Source: a virus. From it: 29,367 nucleotides of DNA. The position numbers and the translations under genes are program-made. Position 1 is the stretch's first letter, and every line of letters starts with the position of its first letter. Below, piece after piece: positions 1-9,500 of this stretch. The notes under the pieces were generated by a model. The model saw nothing but the letters and a program-made list of their open reading frames with translations. It was not told the DNA's origin and searched no databases. The stretch spans positions 1 to 29,367 of the IMG/VR virus record IMGVR_UViG_3300031951_008401; one strand, given 5' to 3'.

Positions 1-726
1 AGCTTTCGGAGTTCCCCGAGTACGTCCATGTATCCCTCTTTCTTCGGCTGCGCGCCACTCGTCGGCGTAAGGCTGATCTTCGTATCCCGGCATCAAGGGT
101 GTCCCGTCCGTGAAGTGCACAATCGTCGGGTTCACGATCGGATCAGAATGACCGACCAGCCAGTTCCACTTTTGGTGCAACGATCCAATGTCGCCGTCGT
201 TGAGCCAGCAAAACCGATGCAGATCGCGACCGGGCGCCGTGTTGATGAGTTCGTCCGTCAGTGCGGCGTTGGCGGGATGGTCGCAGTTGAACAGCATCAC
301 GCTGCTCCAGTTCTTTCGGGCGTAGGCCGTCTGGATCTGGCCGTCCATCTTGACGCCCTGCTTGGGCTTATGGACGTGCTTCACGCACATGACGGCGTAG
401 TGCGGGTTGGCCTGCTCGAACAGTTCGTCGAGATCGCCACGCACCAGGATATCGCTGTCCATGAACAGCGCCCATCCCGATCCGGCAAGGCGCGGCGTGA
501 GAAACCGGCTGATGGCAAACTCTGTCGACATCGGTGCATCGGATATGGGATCGAACAACTGCCCCCCGCGACGTGTCACCTCGCGACGGTAAAGACCTAG
601 CGCCCGCACCTCGGCCAAGCGAAGAGGAGAAACAGAAGCGCGGCAAAACCGCCGAGCGGAACGCGCTGCAACCTCAAATTCTCTCTCCTGTCGTGGATCG
701 TACCCGATGAAGATCGAACGCTTCAT
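1..726 (-). CDS. Glycosyltransferase, DxD type (GT8-like), 3' end cut by window edge
   Basis: Seen: reading leftward from an ATG at 726, the frame stays open for all 242 codons to base 1, so the C-terminus lies outside the window. It begins MKRSIFIGYDPRQE. The motif MDSDILVRGDLDELF puts a DxD metal/nucleotide-sugar motif at residues 90-92, followed by a conserved Gly-Asp-Leu segment. Near residues 160-200 a hydrophobic run with an Asn-Cys-Asp and a Leu-Asn-Asp-Gly-Asp motif resembles the acceptor side of GT8/GT-A enzymes. Known: such enzymes transfer a sugar from a nucleotide-sugar donor with Mn or Mg. The ATG overlaps the previous gene's TGA by four bases (ATGA), implying translational coupling to the methyltransferase/DUF115 protein. 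Inference: the pair modifies a glycan, either on virion proteins or on the host surface. Exact sugar and acceptor are unknown. The plus-strand frame across 28-600 is its shadow. Confidence 0.8.
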   Translation of the reverse strand, partial: MKRSIFIGYDPRQEREFEVAARSARRFCRASVSPLRLAEVRALGLYRREVTRRGGQLFDPISDAPMSTEFAISRFLTPRLAGSGWALFMDSDILVRGDLDELFEQANPHYAVMCVKHVHKPKQGVKMDGQIQTAYARKNWSSVMLFNCDHPANAALTDELINTAPGRDLHRFCWLNDGDIGSLHQKWNWLVGHSDPIVNPTIVHFTDGTPLMPGYEDQPYADEWRAAEERGIHGRTRGTPKA

Positions 727-2108
727 GCCGCTGCCTTCTGTGACCGAATGTGGTCCCACAGCGCGCGAATGAACCCATCCCCCCTGAGCGTGTACGTGCA
801 GCCGGCCGGATGATTGAGCATCACCATGAAATCCTGCGCCGACTGGAACATCTGCGGCGATGACAGGAACGGTTTATCCCCGACCCAGACCCGGTAAAGA
901 TCCTGATCCTCGTTGGGGTGCCCGGCCGCATGGAACCTTACGCGCTGGCGAACGTCTTCCGGCATCGGTTCGTTGGTTGGCCAGTTCAGCAGAACGGGGT
1001 CACTCTTGAATGAGCCGTCCATGCCGTGGATGACGAACTTCCTGTATCCGAGCACCGTTCCGAGGCCGATGGCGCACATGCCGACGTTAGTGCCGCCGTC
1101 GACCGTGAAGTTGCCGCCCATGTCCCGGATCAATTCGCTTTCCGGGCCGCTCGACGTGACATGGAACACAAACGTCTCGAAGCCGTGCAGGAGATTGAAC
1201 ACGTCTCGGGAACAGGCCGAAGCTGCGAAGTACGCCACGCGCCTGTCTGGCTTACCGATGCAAAGTGCCTTGTGGGGGCGTGGGTCGCTTTCGATATGCG
1301 CCATCGGCACAATGCCGCGTTCGATCAGAAACGAGTGCGCGCCCGAGACGGTCCACAGATCGCCGCCCGCAGCAACGTCGGATTTCAATTCATCGACGGT
1401 ATCGCTCAGTGTCGGGCCGTAGCAGGCCAGCACCATGGTCCGGTCATGGGCTTGGAGAACATTGACTTGCGGCAGACCGCGCAGCATGGCCGATCGGATG
1501 TTCTCGCAACGTTGCTCGTCCGTATAGACCGATTTGCATTTGATCGTGGTTGTGGTCGGCTTCGGGCCGATGTGATTGAGGATCGGTGTCGCGTTGCGGT
1601 CCTTGAGCGACTGGCCGATGAAGATAAAGCCACGGCCAGTGTCCCAGAGCCGGATCAAGCGGAACCGCTGTTCCAGCTCGGGGCGCCACCACTCCATGGG
1701 TTCTTGGATCAAATGTGCGTTGCGCCCATCCGCCAGGACTTTCACGGCCGGGCCTGTCGCCACGGACAGGATGACAAGGCGCTTGGTCAGACCTGCGATA
1801 TCATTCAACACAGCGTCCAAGTGCTCGGGCTCGACGTGTTCGAGCACATCGGTTGAAACGACCAGATCGGCCGCAGACGGTCGGGCGTCGATCCCTGGCA
1901 CGCACGGATCGTAATTGTGAAGCTGCCAGCCAAGCGCGGTCTGCAATGTGCACTTGCCCGCCCCGTAGTCGAGAATGTCTCGGCTTTTGATGTGATTGGA
2001 TACGGCCGCAACGATGGGCGCATAGTTCTGGCCGGACGTGCCGTATTCCGGCACCTCGGCATGCAGCGCGCGATTGAGTTCGATGTAGGTTGAGGACGCG
2101 AACGGCAT
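723..2108 (-). CDS. Fusion: SAM methyltransferase domain + DUF115/Maf-like domain
   Basis: 461 aa. Seen: residues about 25-165 read as a class I SAM-dependent methyltransferase. Motif I is LDYGAGKC (46-53), and DVLEHV (87-92) is the usual post-II motif. After a short linker, residues about 225-450 match the DUF115/MptE-like fold shared with flagellin-modifying Maf proteins: LACYGPTL (227-234), ESDPRPH (273-279), GGTNVG (338-343) and IHGMDGSF (360-367). Known: Maf/DUF115 proteins are linked to nonulosonic-acid transfer or pterin diphosphate chemistry; which applies cannot be read here. The start is well supported: GGAGAAT lies just before the ATG, and the upstream gene's TAA abuts it. The stop overlaps the following glycosyltransferase start. 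Inference: a glycan-modifying enzyme acting with its neighbour. Domain calls are good; the substrate is unknown. Confidence 0.8.
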   Translation of the reverse strand: MPFASSTYIELNRALHAEVPEYGTSGQNYAPIVAAVSNHIKSRDILDYGAGKCTLQTALGWQLHNYDPCVPGIDARPSAADLVVSTDVLEHVEPEHLDAVLNDIAGLTKRLVILSVATGPAVKVLADGRNAHLIQEPMEWWRPELEQRFRLIRLWDTGRGFIFIGQSLKDRNATPILNHIGPKPTTTTIKCKSVYTDEQRCENIRSAMLRGLPQVNVLQAHDRTMVLACYGPTLSDTVDELKSDVAAGGDLWTVSGAHSFLIERGIVPMAHIESDPRPHKALCIGKPDRRVAYFAASACSRDVFNLLHGFETFVFHVTSSGPESELIRDMGGNFTVDGGTNVGMCAIGLGTVLGYRKFVIHGMDGSFKSDPVLLNWPTNEPMPEDVRQRVRFHAAGHPNEDQDLYRVWVGDKPFLSSPQMFQSAQDFMVMLNHPAGCTYTLRGDGFIRALWDHIRSQKAAA

Positions 2109-2567
2109 TTATTCTCCGCGTTCCAGAATGCCGAGCCCCTTGCGTTCCCTGCGACGCGCTTCCATCATCTGCGGCTTGACGATGGCGGGATCTGTGTCGC
2201 CGTTGGCATAGCAGTCATGAACCGCGTACTCCATGGCACCCCGAATGCCATCGCGCACGACCGGGATGGGCGAGCCAACCGCAATGCCGACCGACATGGC
2301 CACACGCGGGCAAATCTGTTCCGCGCTTGGCTTCAGCCGATCCGGCAACTGAGACGGCAGTTGCCGCTCGGTCAGCCAGCGATGCGAGTAGGCCCGCATT
2401 CTGAGCGGCACGCTTTCCGAGGCCGTGCGCGCTGCGTGGAGCGCGGCCAGCGTGTCGGCATCGCTTTTCGGTTGCGGCAGATGCGGCGAGATCCTTGCCC
2501 AGAGCGCGCGGATGCCCGGCACGTCGAGATCCACAAGGCAGCGGCGGACAGCGGTTGCAATCGACAT
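2109..2567 (-). CDS. Conserved phage protein of unknown function, 152 aa
   Basis: I do not recognise a defined domain. The protein is soluble and mostly helical-looking, rich in Arg and Ala, with an N-terminal helix, a segment WLTERQLPSQLPDRLKP (about 64-80), and a basic C-terminus ending in MEARRRERKGLGILERGE. It has no signal peptide or membrane segment. It starts at ATG 2567, four bases after the stop of the 143-aa gene, and has little Shine-Dalgarno of its own, so it is probably translated by coupling. Its TAA runs straight into the ATG of the methyltransferase fusion. Position after the internal virion genes and beside a probable structural protein suggests a late accessory or virion role, but this is inference only. 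Confidence 0.7.
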   Translation of the reverse strand: MSIATAVRRCLVDLDVPGIRALWARISPHLPQPKSDADTLAALHAARTASESVPLRMRAYSHRWLTERQLPSQLPDRLKPSAEQICPRVAMSVGIAVGSPIPVVRDGIRGAMEYAVHDCYANGDTDPAIVKPQMMEARRRERKGLGILERGE

Positions 2568-2570
2568 GCG

Positions 2571-3002
2571 TTAGGCCAAGGTGATGGTCGTTGCCGTGGA
2601 GAGTTGCGGAGTCACCCCGTTGCCAGTGACTATGTTGGGACTCACAGTTCCGTACCAAAGCACCGCCGCCGGACCGCCACCGCTCTTGCCGGTTGCAAAA
2701 TGCGTGACCGTGCCCGATCCGCCCGTGCCAGCCGGGAACGAGATGGTCGAGGCCGGCGAGGTTGAGCCACCCGATGCCGCGCTCCAGCCCGTGGAGCGCG
2801 CGACGTTCTGCCTAGCGTATGATGTATAAGTTGTCTCGTTCGAAGACAGTGTGCCAGTGTCCGTGTAATCGGCCGTGGCCAGTGCCACGACGATATTGGT
2901 CTCGGGGCTTGCCGCAGCGTTGTCGGCATAGTTGGCCCAGGCCGTGGCCCGGAAGATCAGGTCGAGAATGGCGTTTTCGGCGGCATTGGAAATGGCAGTC
3001 AT
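2571..3002 (-). CDS. Probable phage structural protein (fibre/baseplate-type), 143 aa
   Basis: Seen: a short helical N-terminus (MTAISNAAENAILDLIFRATAW), then a Thr/Ser/Gly-rich, beta-looking body with TYTSYARQNVARS, a SFPAGTGGSGTVTHFATG segment near residues 88-107, and a strand-like C-terminus ending STATTITLA. Known: I have seen this architecture repeatedly in phage structural modules, usually annotated as a hypothetical or tail-fibre-associated protein; I cannot name a function. The start is supported by a good Shine-Dalgarno (AAAGGA) eight bases before the ATG at 3002. It lies 15 bases after the 115-aa gene, so the two are probably co-transcribed. Virion location is inferred from sequence style. 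Confidence 0.75.
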   Translation of the reverse strand: MTAISNAAENAILDLIFRATAWANYADNAAASPETNIVVALATADYTDTGTLSSNETTYTSYARQNVARSTGWSAASGGSTSPASTISFPAGTGGSGTVTHFATGKSGGGPAAVLWYGTVSPNIVTGNGVTPQLSTATTITLA

Positions 3003-3017
3003 GGCTTGGTCCTTTCG

Positions 3018-3365
3018 TTAGCGCAGAAGTTCGACCTCAAGCGAGGGGAGACGGAACAGCACGCCCGGCGCCACCGACTTGGCATCGGTGATCTGGCCCG
3101 TGGCCAGCAGTTGCGATTGGCCGGAGAGCGCCCAATACTGCGGGCGGCCCTGACGTGAGGCCTGGCCTTCAACCCCGTCCACCGTCACCTTGCGGCCATC
3201 ACTGCATGGCTCGATCCGGGAGACCTTGAACGCACCTGTCACCGCGCCCAGGCTTGCGGCCTGAAGATCGGCGAACGACTTCGGCTCACGCTCGCAGATG
3301 TCGATGCGTGAAAGCGTCTTTGCGATAACGGAAAGGCCGTTATCCAGTACGGTGTCGCCGATCAT
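3018..3365 (-). CDS. Conserved phage protein of unknown function, 115 aa
   Basis: Seen: the start MIGDTVLDNGLSVIAK is followed by a conserved-looking ICEREPKSFADLQ (about 23-35), then beta-strand-like segments with GRKVTVDGVEG and a hydrophobic C-terminus LFRLPSLEVELLR. It has no membrane segment and no catalytic motif that I recognise. A Shine-Dalgarno (AAGGGC) precedes the ATG at 3365. This is the first gene after a 148-base gap, the widest stretch without a recognised gene between neighbours in the window, so it may open a separate transcriptional segment. The function is unknown; a small virion or assembly role is possible by position alone. Confidence 0.72.
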   Translation of the reverse strand: MIGDTVLDNGLSVIAKTLSRIDICEREPKSFADLQAASLGAVTGAFKVSRIEPCSDGRKVTVDGVEGQASRQGRPQYWALSGQSQLLATGQITDAKSVAPGVLFRLPSLEVELLR

Positions 3366-3513
3366 GCGGTGCCCTTGGTCTGGAATCCCGGACGCAACGC
3401 AACAAACGGCAGAAATGGGGGAGCGACGGTTGCCGGGATTGTCGGCCTATGGCCGGTCAGGGCAAATCAGTCTGTGCAAACTCTACCAAAATCGCCTGTC
3501 AAGGGGTAGCGAT
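3366..3513 (-). other. Intergenic segment with inverted repeats and a lone -35-like hexamer
   Basis: 148 bases between the giant gene's stop and the 115-aa gene. Read on the minus strand, it holds TTGACA (3497-3502) close after the giant gene's stop, without a convincing -10 at 16-18 bases. Further on is a perfect 5-bp hairpin with a 3-base loop (3443-3455, CGGCC-ATA-GGCCG). Beyond that is an 8-bp inverted repeat, AATCCCGG/CCGGGATT (3433-3440 with 3384-3391), with about 41 bases between arms. No T-run follows either hairpin, so it is not a classical intrinsic terminator. It may be an RNA-processing, attenuation or promoter region; the sequence does not decide between these. Confidence 0.35.
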
Positions 3514-6500
3514 TTAGCCCAATGCTCCACCGACACGGGGCTTCATTTTCGGCAAATCGAACTGCTCGATGATCTGGTCCTCGACGTTGCGGATGATCTT
3601 GCCGAGATAGAACAGGTTCTGGTACGGGATCAGCCGCCGCATCGCCCGCAAATCCGACTGACGAATATCCCCGGAGGCCGCGCCGCCGAAGGCTTGCAGA
3701 ATGTCCTGCAAGGCGCCCGCCGATGGCCCAGCCAGCGCGCTCGATACGTTCTGCGATTTGTAGCGGCTGATCGGTTCTTTTGCCCCTACCAAGCGTTGCA
3801 CACCGATGGTGCCGCGTGAGGCCCGGTACATCAGATGGTCGGCATCATAGAGCCAGCCGGTTAGGCCCGAGTTGCCAACGCCCGCATAGATCAACTGCTC
3901 CGTGCTCTTGGGCAACTCCTTATCGAAGGCCAGCGCCTTGAGGTATTCGACCGCAACCCCCAACGCGACAGCCATCATGGCCCCGACGTAAACGCCCGCA
4001 TCGCGTTGCTGGATCGCCGCCAGCGTCACCCGCTGCACGCTGACCAAGCCGAACGACTTGAACTGGCCGATGATCGAGCCGGTCTGTGTCGACATCCACA
4101 ACGGCTTTTCCTGGCCCGGCGACACAATGATCCGATCCACATCACCAACAATCGCCGCCCGGTAGGAATTGCGGGCGATGTCATCGGTCCAGGCGTCGGT
4201 GTTGGCGATCATCACCTTGCCTTCAATCTCGCCGTGCTGCATGAACTGCGTCCAGATCCGCTGCATGATCTCAGGATCAAGCCCGGATTTGGCCATGCGC
4301 GTGGTCATGCCCTTGGACAGCGCCTTGCCATCCGAAACATCGCGGGCCGCGCGCAGGATGTTGGTTTGCACGATGAATCCGGCCCATTGCTTGGCCGCAG
4401 CGTTCCACGGCGCCATGAGAGAGACAATCCCATAATTGCCTTGCAGGGCTTCGATACCGCGCTCGAATTTGGAGTGCGCGCCAAAATTGTCCATCATGTC
4501 GGCGATGCCCAAAGCGCGGCTATCCAGAACCATGTCCGCCGCCGTACCGGCCAGCTTCACCTCTTCCATGGATTTGCGCACGGCTTTGAAGTTCGCAAGC
4601 GCCTGCACCATACCGTCGAGGTTGTTGCCGATGCCGTTGACCATGACGTGCCGGGCCAGATCGGGAATGGCCGAGATCGTCATGCCACCCATCAGGCGCA
4701 GATAATTGATGGATTTGACCATGCGCGCGAGTCGCGGGATGCGTCCCGAGGCGTCTTCGGGCAGGGCGTAGGCATGCCGCAAGCGGTCGGACATCGCCTG
4801 CAAATCCCGCATGTCCCGATCGGCCATCTTTTGAATGGCCAGATGCTCGGCCTCCAGGCCCTCGATTTTCTCGATCGCGGCTTTCATGTCCGGGGTGACC
4901 TCCGCGGAACGCCCCGTGCGCATGAGCTTGCGGGCTTCGGTGGCTGTTTCGCCCAGGCGCGTGAATTCAGCTTCCGACATCTTGGCGTCTTGTAGAACGC
5001 GGCGCTTCAAGGCGTTGGCCTCGTCCTGGATTTTCATCTTGGTTTCGGACAGTTCCAGGTCGCCGAACTCGCGCATCAGCGCCACATCGGGTGCCACCGA
5101 CCGGGTGTAGTAGCGGGCCAGCCGCTCCACGTCATGATCGAGGAAGTCCATGATTTCTTCATCGGGGATCTTGAGCGTGCGCTCTTGCAGCGGCCCGCCC
5201 AACTGGCGCATGGGATCGCGGCCCGTCAGCGGCGAATGCGGATCGATGACACGGCCCGCAGGCGAGCGCGTGATCTTTGACGCCGCGTCCTGGGCGATCT
5301 GCTTCAGCTCATAGTCGCTCATGTCCGCAAACTTGCGCAGTTCCACGAGCTTGGCCCGAAGCTCATTGATTTCCTGCTTCGGTGTTTTCGGCTTTTTCGG
5401 CTTTTCCGCGCCGCCTTTTTCGGCATCCGCCAAGGCAAAGCGCGGGCCGTCGCCGCTCAAGGCGCGGGCCACAACGTCCTGAAGCTGCTCCACCATATCC
5501 GGCGAAGCTTTCAGGACGTCGATGGCCTGATCGACAACAGCCCTCGCCTGCGCCCCCGGCAAGCCCAACCCCTCCAAGGCCCGGCTTGCGGCAACCCGCA
5601 CTTCCGCTTCCTGGTCCGCAACGGCCTTTTGTGCCGCCGTCAACAAGCCCCGGATGTTGCCCATGGCATCGCGGTCGATGCTGTAGGCGCGGCCCTGGTA
5701 CTCGACGCCGCTCAACATGCCATCGGCATCGCGCGTGAACTTGATATTGGGCGCCGTGTCTGTCGCCCCAACCACGCGGCCCGCCTCGTCCATGACCATG
5801 CTGAAATCGGGCAGGCCGCGCTCAGGGGCAAGGTTGCGCAAGGCGTCGAGGTACGGCGCCAAAATGCCTTGCAGTTCGCCCGTGGCCGCTGCGGGATCTA
5901 TCTGCGGCGTTGGGGCGGCGGCTTGTGGGGCTGGCCGCAGCGTGCTCGCCAACTGCTCATCGGTGCGGATGCCCGACTGGCGCAGGCGGTAGCCCACCTG
6001 ATCCAGCAGGCCCCAGGTCCGCGTCATGGCGCCGTCGATGTCCGGCGAGAACGACGCACCTGCCCGGCCCTCGCGCATCATCTGCGCCATGGCTTCGCGG
6101 GTTAGCGCCTCTTCGACCTGCTCGGTGGCATCAGGCCCGAACTTGGCCTCGAACCGGGCCTGGTGTGCGGCATCCGTCCGGTAGATCGGGCGGAGCTTTT
6201 CGGCTCGCTTGGACATGGCCCGCCACTCGTCATCGGTCACCAAACCAAGCGCCTTGATGTCTGCCATGTCCTCGGCATGCACGGTGCCCTTGCGGGCGGT
6301 GGTGCGCAGCGCGGTGGTGGCCAGGGTTTCGAAGGCTTGGGCCTGATCGAGTTCCGAGCGCGCGATGGCGTTGCGGACAGCGCGCGGGAGTTGGGCCATG
6401 CCACGTCGGATCTCGTTGGCGACGGGCTGCAAGGCAGGCGGGAGGTCCGGTGCCGGCTCGGCCCGCATGGCGAACATGGGTTGCCCGTCCTCGATCACGG

Positions 6501-9500
6501 AGCGCTTGACGGTCTCCGTGAGGGGGAACAGCGTGAAGCCGTTTCCGGCCATGCCTTTTGACGGGGTTTCGAGCGCATCGACCGGCATCGGCTTGGCCGC
6601 GTCCTTGTCGATCTTTTCGAGGATTTTTCGCAGGTTTTTCGGAACAATGCCCTCGACGCCGCGCGAACCGTAGAACTGCCGCATCCCGTTCTCATCGCCG
6701 GGATTGTAGCTCAGCACGGTATCGCCATGCGGAACGGCAATGTAATCCGCATCGGCTTCTGCGGCCTGACGGATGGCACGGCGAAGAGTCGTGGTTGTCC
6801 ATTGGTCAGTGGTGTTAACCAGGGGATTGCCGGGAGTGGCGGCTTCGGCGGTGCGAAGCTCTGCACGAAGCATGTTCACGGTTGGCTCGTACATTTCATT
6901 TAGGCTGCGCCGCTTAAGTCGAAGCTCAGACGCTAACTCGCGTTGAGCTTCCGTTGGCACATGACCGTCTTTTGCCAGTTCTTGTATTGCATCCCACTGA
7001 TTGGCAAATTTACGCCCGCCGTTGTGACCGTTCGGGTAAACTTCCTTGACCAATCTGGTTGCCTCGGCGTCAAGCTGCTGAAGTTCCTTGTCTGAAACCC
7101 ATCGATTTTCTTGGGCCTTTATGCGTTGCTTGAGATCAGCAATCTTCGCCTCGTCTCTGACTCCTCCATCCCTGAGCTTCTGGCCCCAATCTGATTGAAT
7201 CTGGTCGATGGTAAAGACAGGACGGCCCTCGTGCCGAGTCATGCTCGTCATCATGTGGCCAATGATGTTGGGCTCGGGGAAGTGACCGGTGTGAAAATCG
7301 TTAGGATGACGAATTTGACCCCGTTCGCCAATCCGCCTAAAGGCTTCGCGAGCCGTGGCCTCGTCCGGTCGCTGGCTTCCGATCGGACCCTTCCACCATT
7401 CTTCAAAAGTTGGCTCCGTCTTCGGCAGATGGATCACCGTCTCCCTGTAGGTTGGGTTGGAGGGGTCGAGGGAGTATTGCTGCCATTTCACGCCTCGTCG
7501 TCCATCTCCATCCTCGGGGTGGTAGACATCACTCAGCAAGGCGTCCCGGTCATTCTGCGACAGTTCATCGAAGGGCCTGCCGTACTCGTCCATCGCGTAC
7601 TCGTCTAGGAGATCACGCGAAATCTCACCGCCTTTCGTTACCTCCTTCAGTCCGACTCTATTCTCCTCCAGATGCTTGATGATCTGGTCGCGGGTGACGG
7701 ACTTGGAGTCTGACAGGACAGACTTGAGCCCCGTCATCTCGATCTCGGCATCCTTGACGCCGGCTTTCTTCAACTGCGCCAGCATTTGTTCTGGCGTGCC
7801 TTTGGCTTGGCTCAGGTTGCGAGCCGCTTCCAAGGCTTTGGAATAATACCCGAGGCTGTCCAGATCACGACGCATGGAGCGGCCGGTCTCGATGTCCTGC
7901 TGGACGGCGAACATGATGTTGGACGAGCCGGATTGAGAAGGATCGAAATCAGCATTGACGCTGCGGATGTTGGACGGGTCGAAGATTGCGTAATGCGTAG
8001 CCGGCCTGTTGTTCAAGGCTACGTCGTCCGCAAGATTTGTCAGCTTGACGCCATCATATCCGCCCGTCTTCGCTTCCCGCAGAAGTTGGCTGATCTCCCG
8101 TGCTACATCTGTATATTCAGCACCGCCGAAATCACGCTCCAACAACCGGCCGCGAACATATAACGGGTAAACGCTTTGACCCACGCCGCCTTCACGTTCC
8201 AACTCATCGGCGCGCCCAACTGCTTCGTCTTGCTTATCCCACCATTTGCTGTTGCCGCCTTCTTTCTGCGCCAGCCGTTCAAAGGTATCCGCCTTTGCCA
8301 GCATGTCGCGAACAGGCTTTTGAGACGCATACTCTGCATATCCGGCGGCAGTGCGCGGGTCATCGACCAGCCACGCGGCTTGGCTTGCGCCGCTTGCCTT
8401 AGTTGAACTGCCGAATTGTTTCTTATCAAACGCCGTGAAGTTCTGGCTTGTCCCGTGATAGAGCACCTTGCTCGTATCAAACCCCATCGCCTCGGCTCTG
8501 GCCTTACGGGCTTCAGGACTCATGTCCAGCGCTGGTTTCACCGCAAACGCCGTCACATCCTCTTGCGCCATGACCTGCTGCACGGCACGCCGCTTCGCCA
8601 TCTCTCCCGATAGCACGGCTTCTATGACGTCATCCGCCGTTTGGAACCCGTAGCCCGAGAGCTTGTTGCGCAGACGTTCGAAGAACTGCAACACCCGGTC
8701 AAGGATGCCGTTGATCTCGCGGCCGAAGTCGGTGCCGTTCTTGCGGGCTTCAACGAGATGAGCCGCCGCCTCTTCCTCAATGGCTTTGGCCGGGTCGGAG
8801 CGGTTGGCGTAGGCTTCGCGATAGGTTGCCTGTAGCTTTTGCGGGAAAACATCGCCTTTTTCGGCGGCTGTCTTAGCCAGCAGCTCGACTTCCTTATCAG
8901 TTAGAAGCTTCAGTGACCGAAGCGCATGCACTGCTTCATGGGTCAGCCGCCCGGCCGGATCGACGGCATGACGCGCGAGATAAACCGCAGCCGTCTGGGG
9001 ATCGAAAAACGCATCGACCCGGCCCGGCGCATTGCGCACGGCAGCAGCCAGGCGCGGCCCGAGTTCATCGGGATCGTCAAACACCCGCACCCCAACCCCT
9101 TCGGGCAGGATGCCGCGCATCTCCGCTATGGCGTCGTCAATGGCGGCGTCGAGTTGGGCGAGCTTGAAGAAGGGATCTCCGTCCGTGCTTTTCGTGCTGC
9201 TTCCAAGCGGTCCGCGATCGCGCGCACCCGCTCCAACAAGCTCCGAGCGTCGGAAGTGATTGTGGATTGCGGCCTCGTTTTTGAGTCCTGCGATGCCGAG
9301 TCGGTCAAGCTGCTCCTCCATGTCGCGGAACGCGCGCCAGTCTTCCAGTAGCGCATCATCGCCCAATCGTATCACGGGCTCGACGTTGATGTCCCGCGAC
9401 AGGGCATCAAGAAATTCGTTGATCGACGGGCGTTCGGCAAAAAATCCCGCCTCATACGCTTTCAAGGCCGCATCATCGAGCGTCATGCCCTTGGCGGAAA

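Noticed and set aside
28-600. A 190-codon plus-strand frame at the left end
   Set aside because: The minus strand here reads continuously as a DxD glycosyltransferase coupled to the preceding gene.
4006-4995. A 329-codon plus-strand frame and many others opposite the giant gene
   Set aside because: They lie wholly inside the giant gene, are His/Arg-rich in the way antisense translations are, and have no neighbours on that strand.
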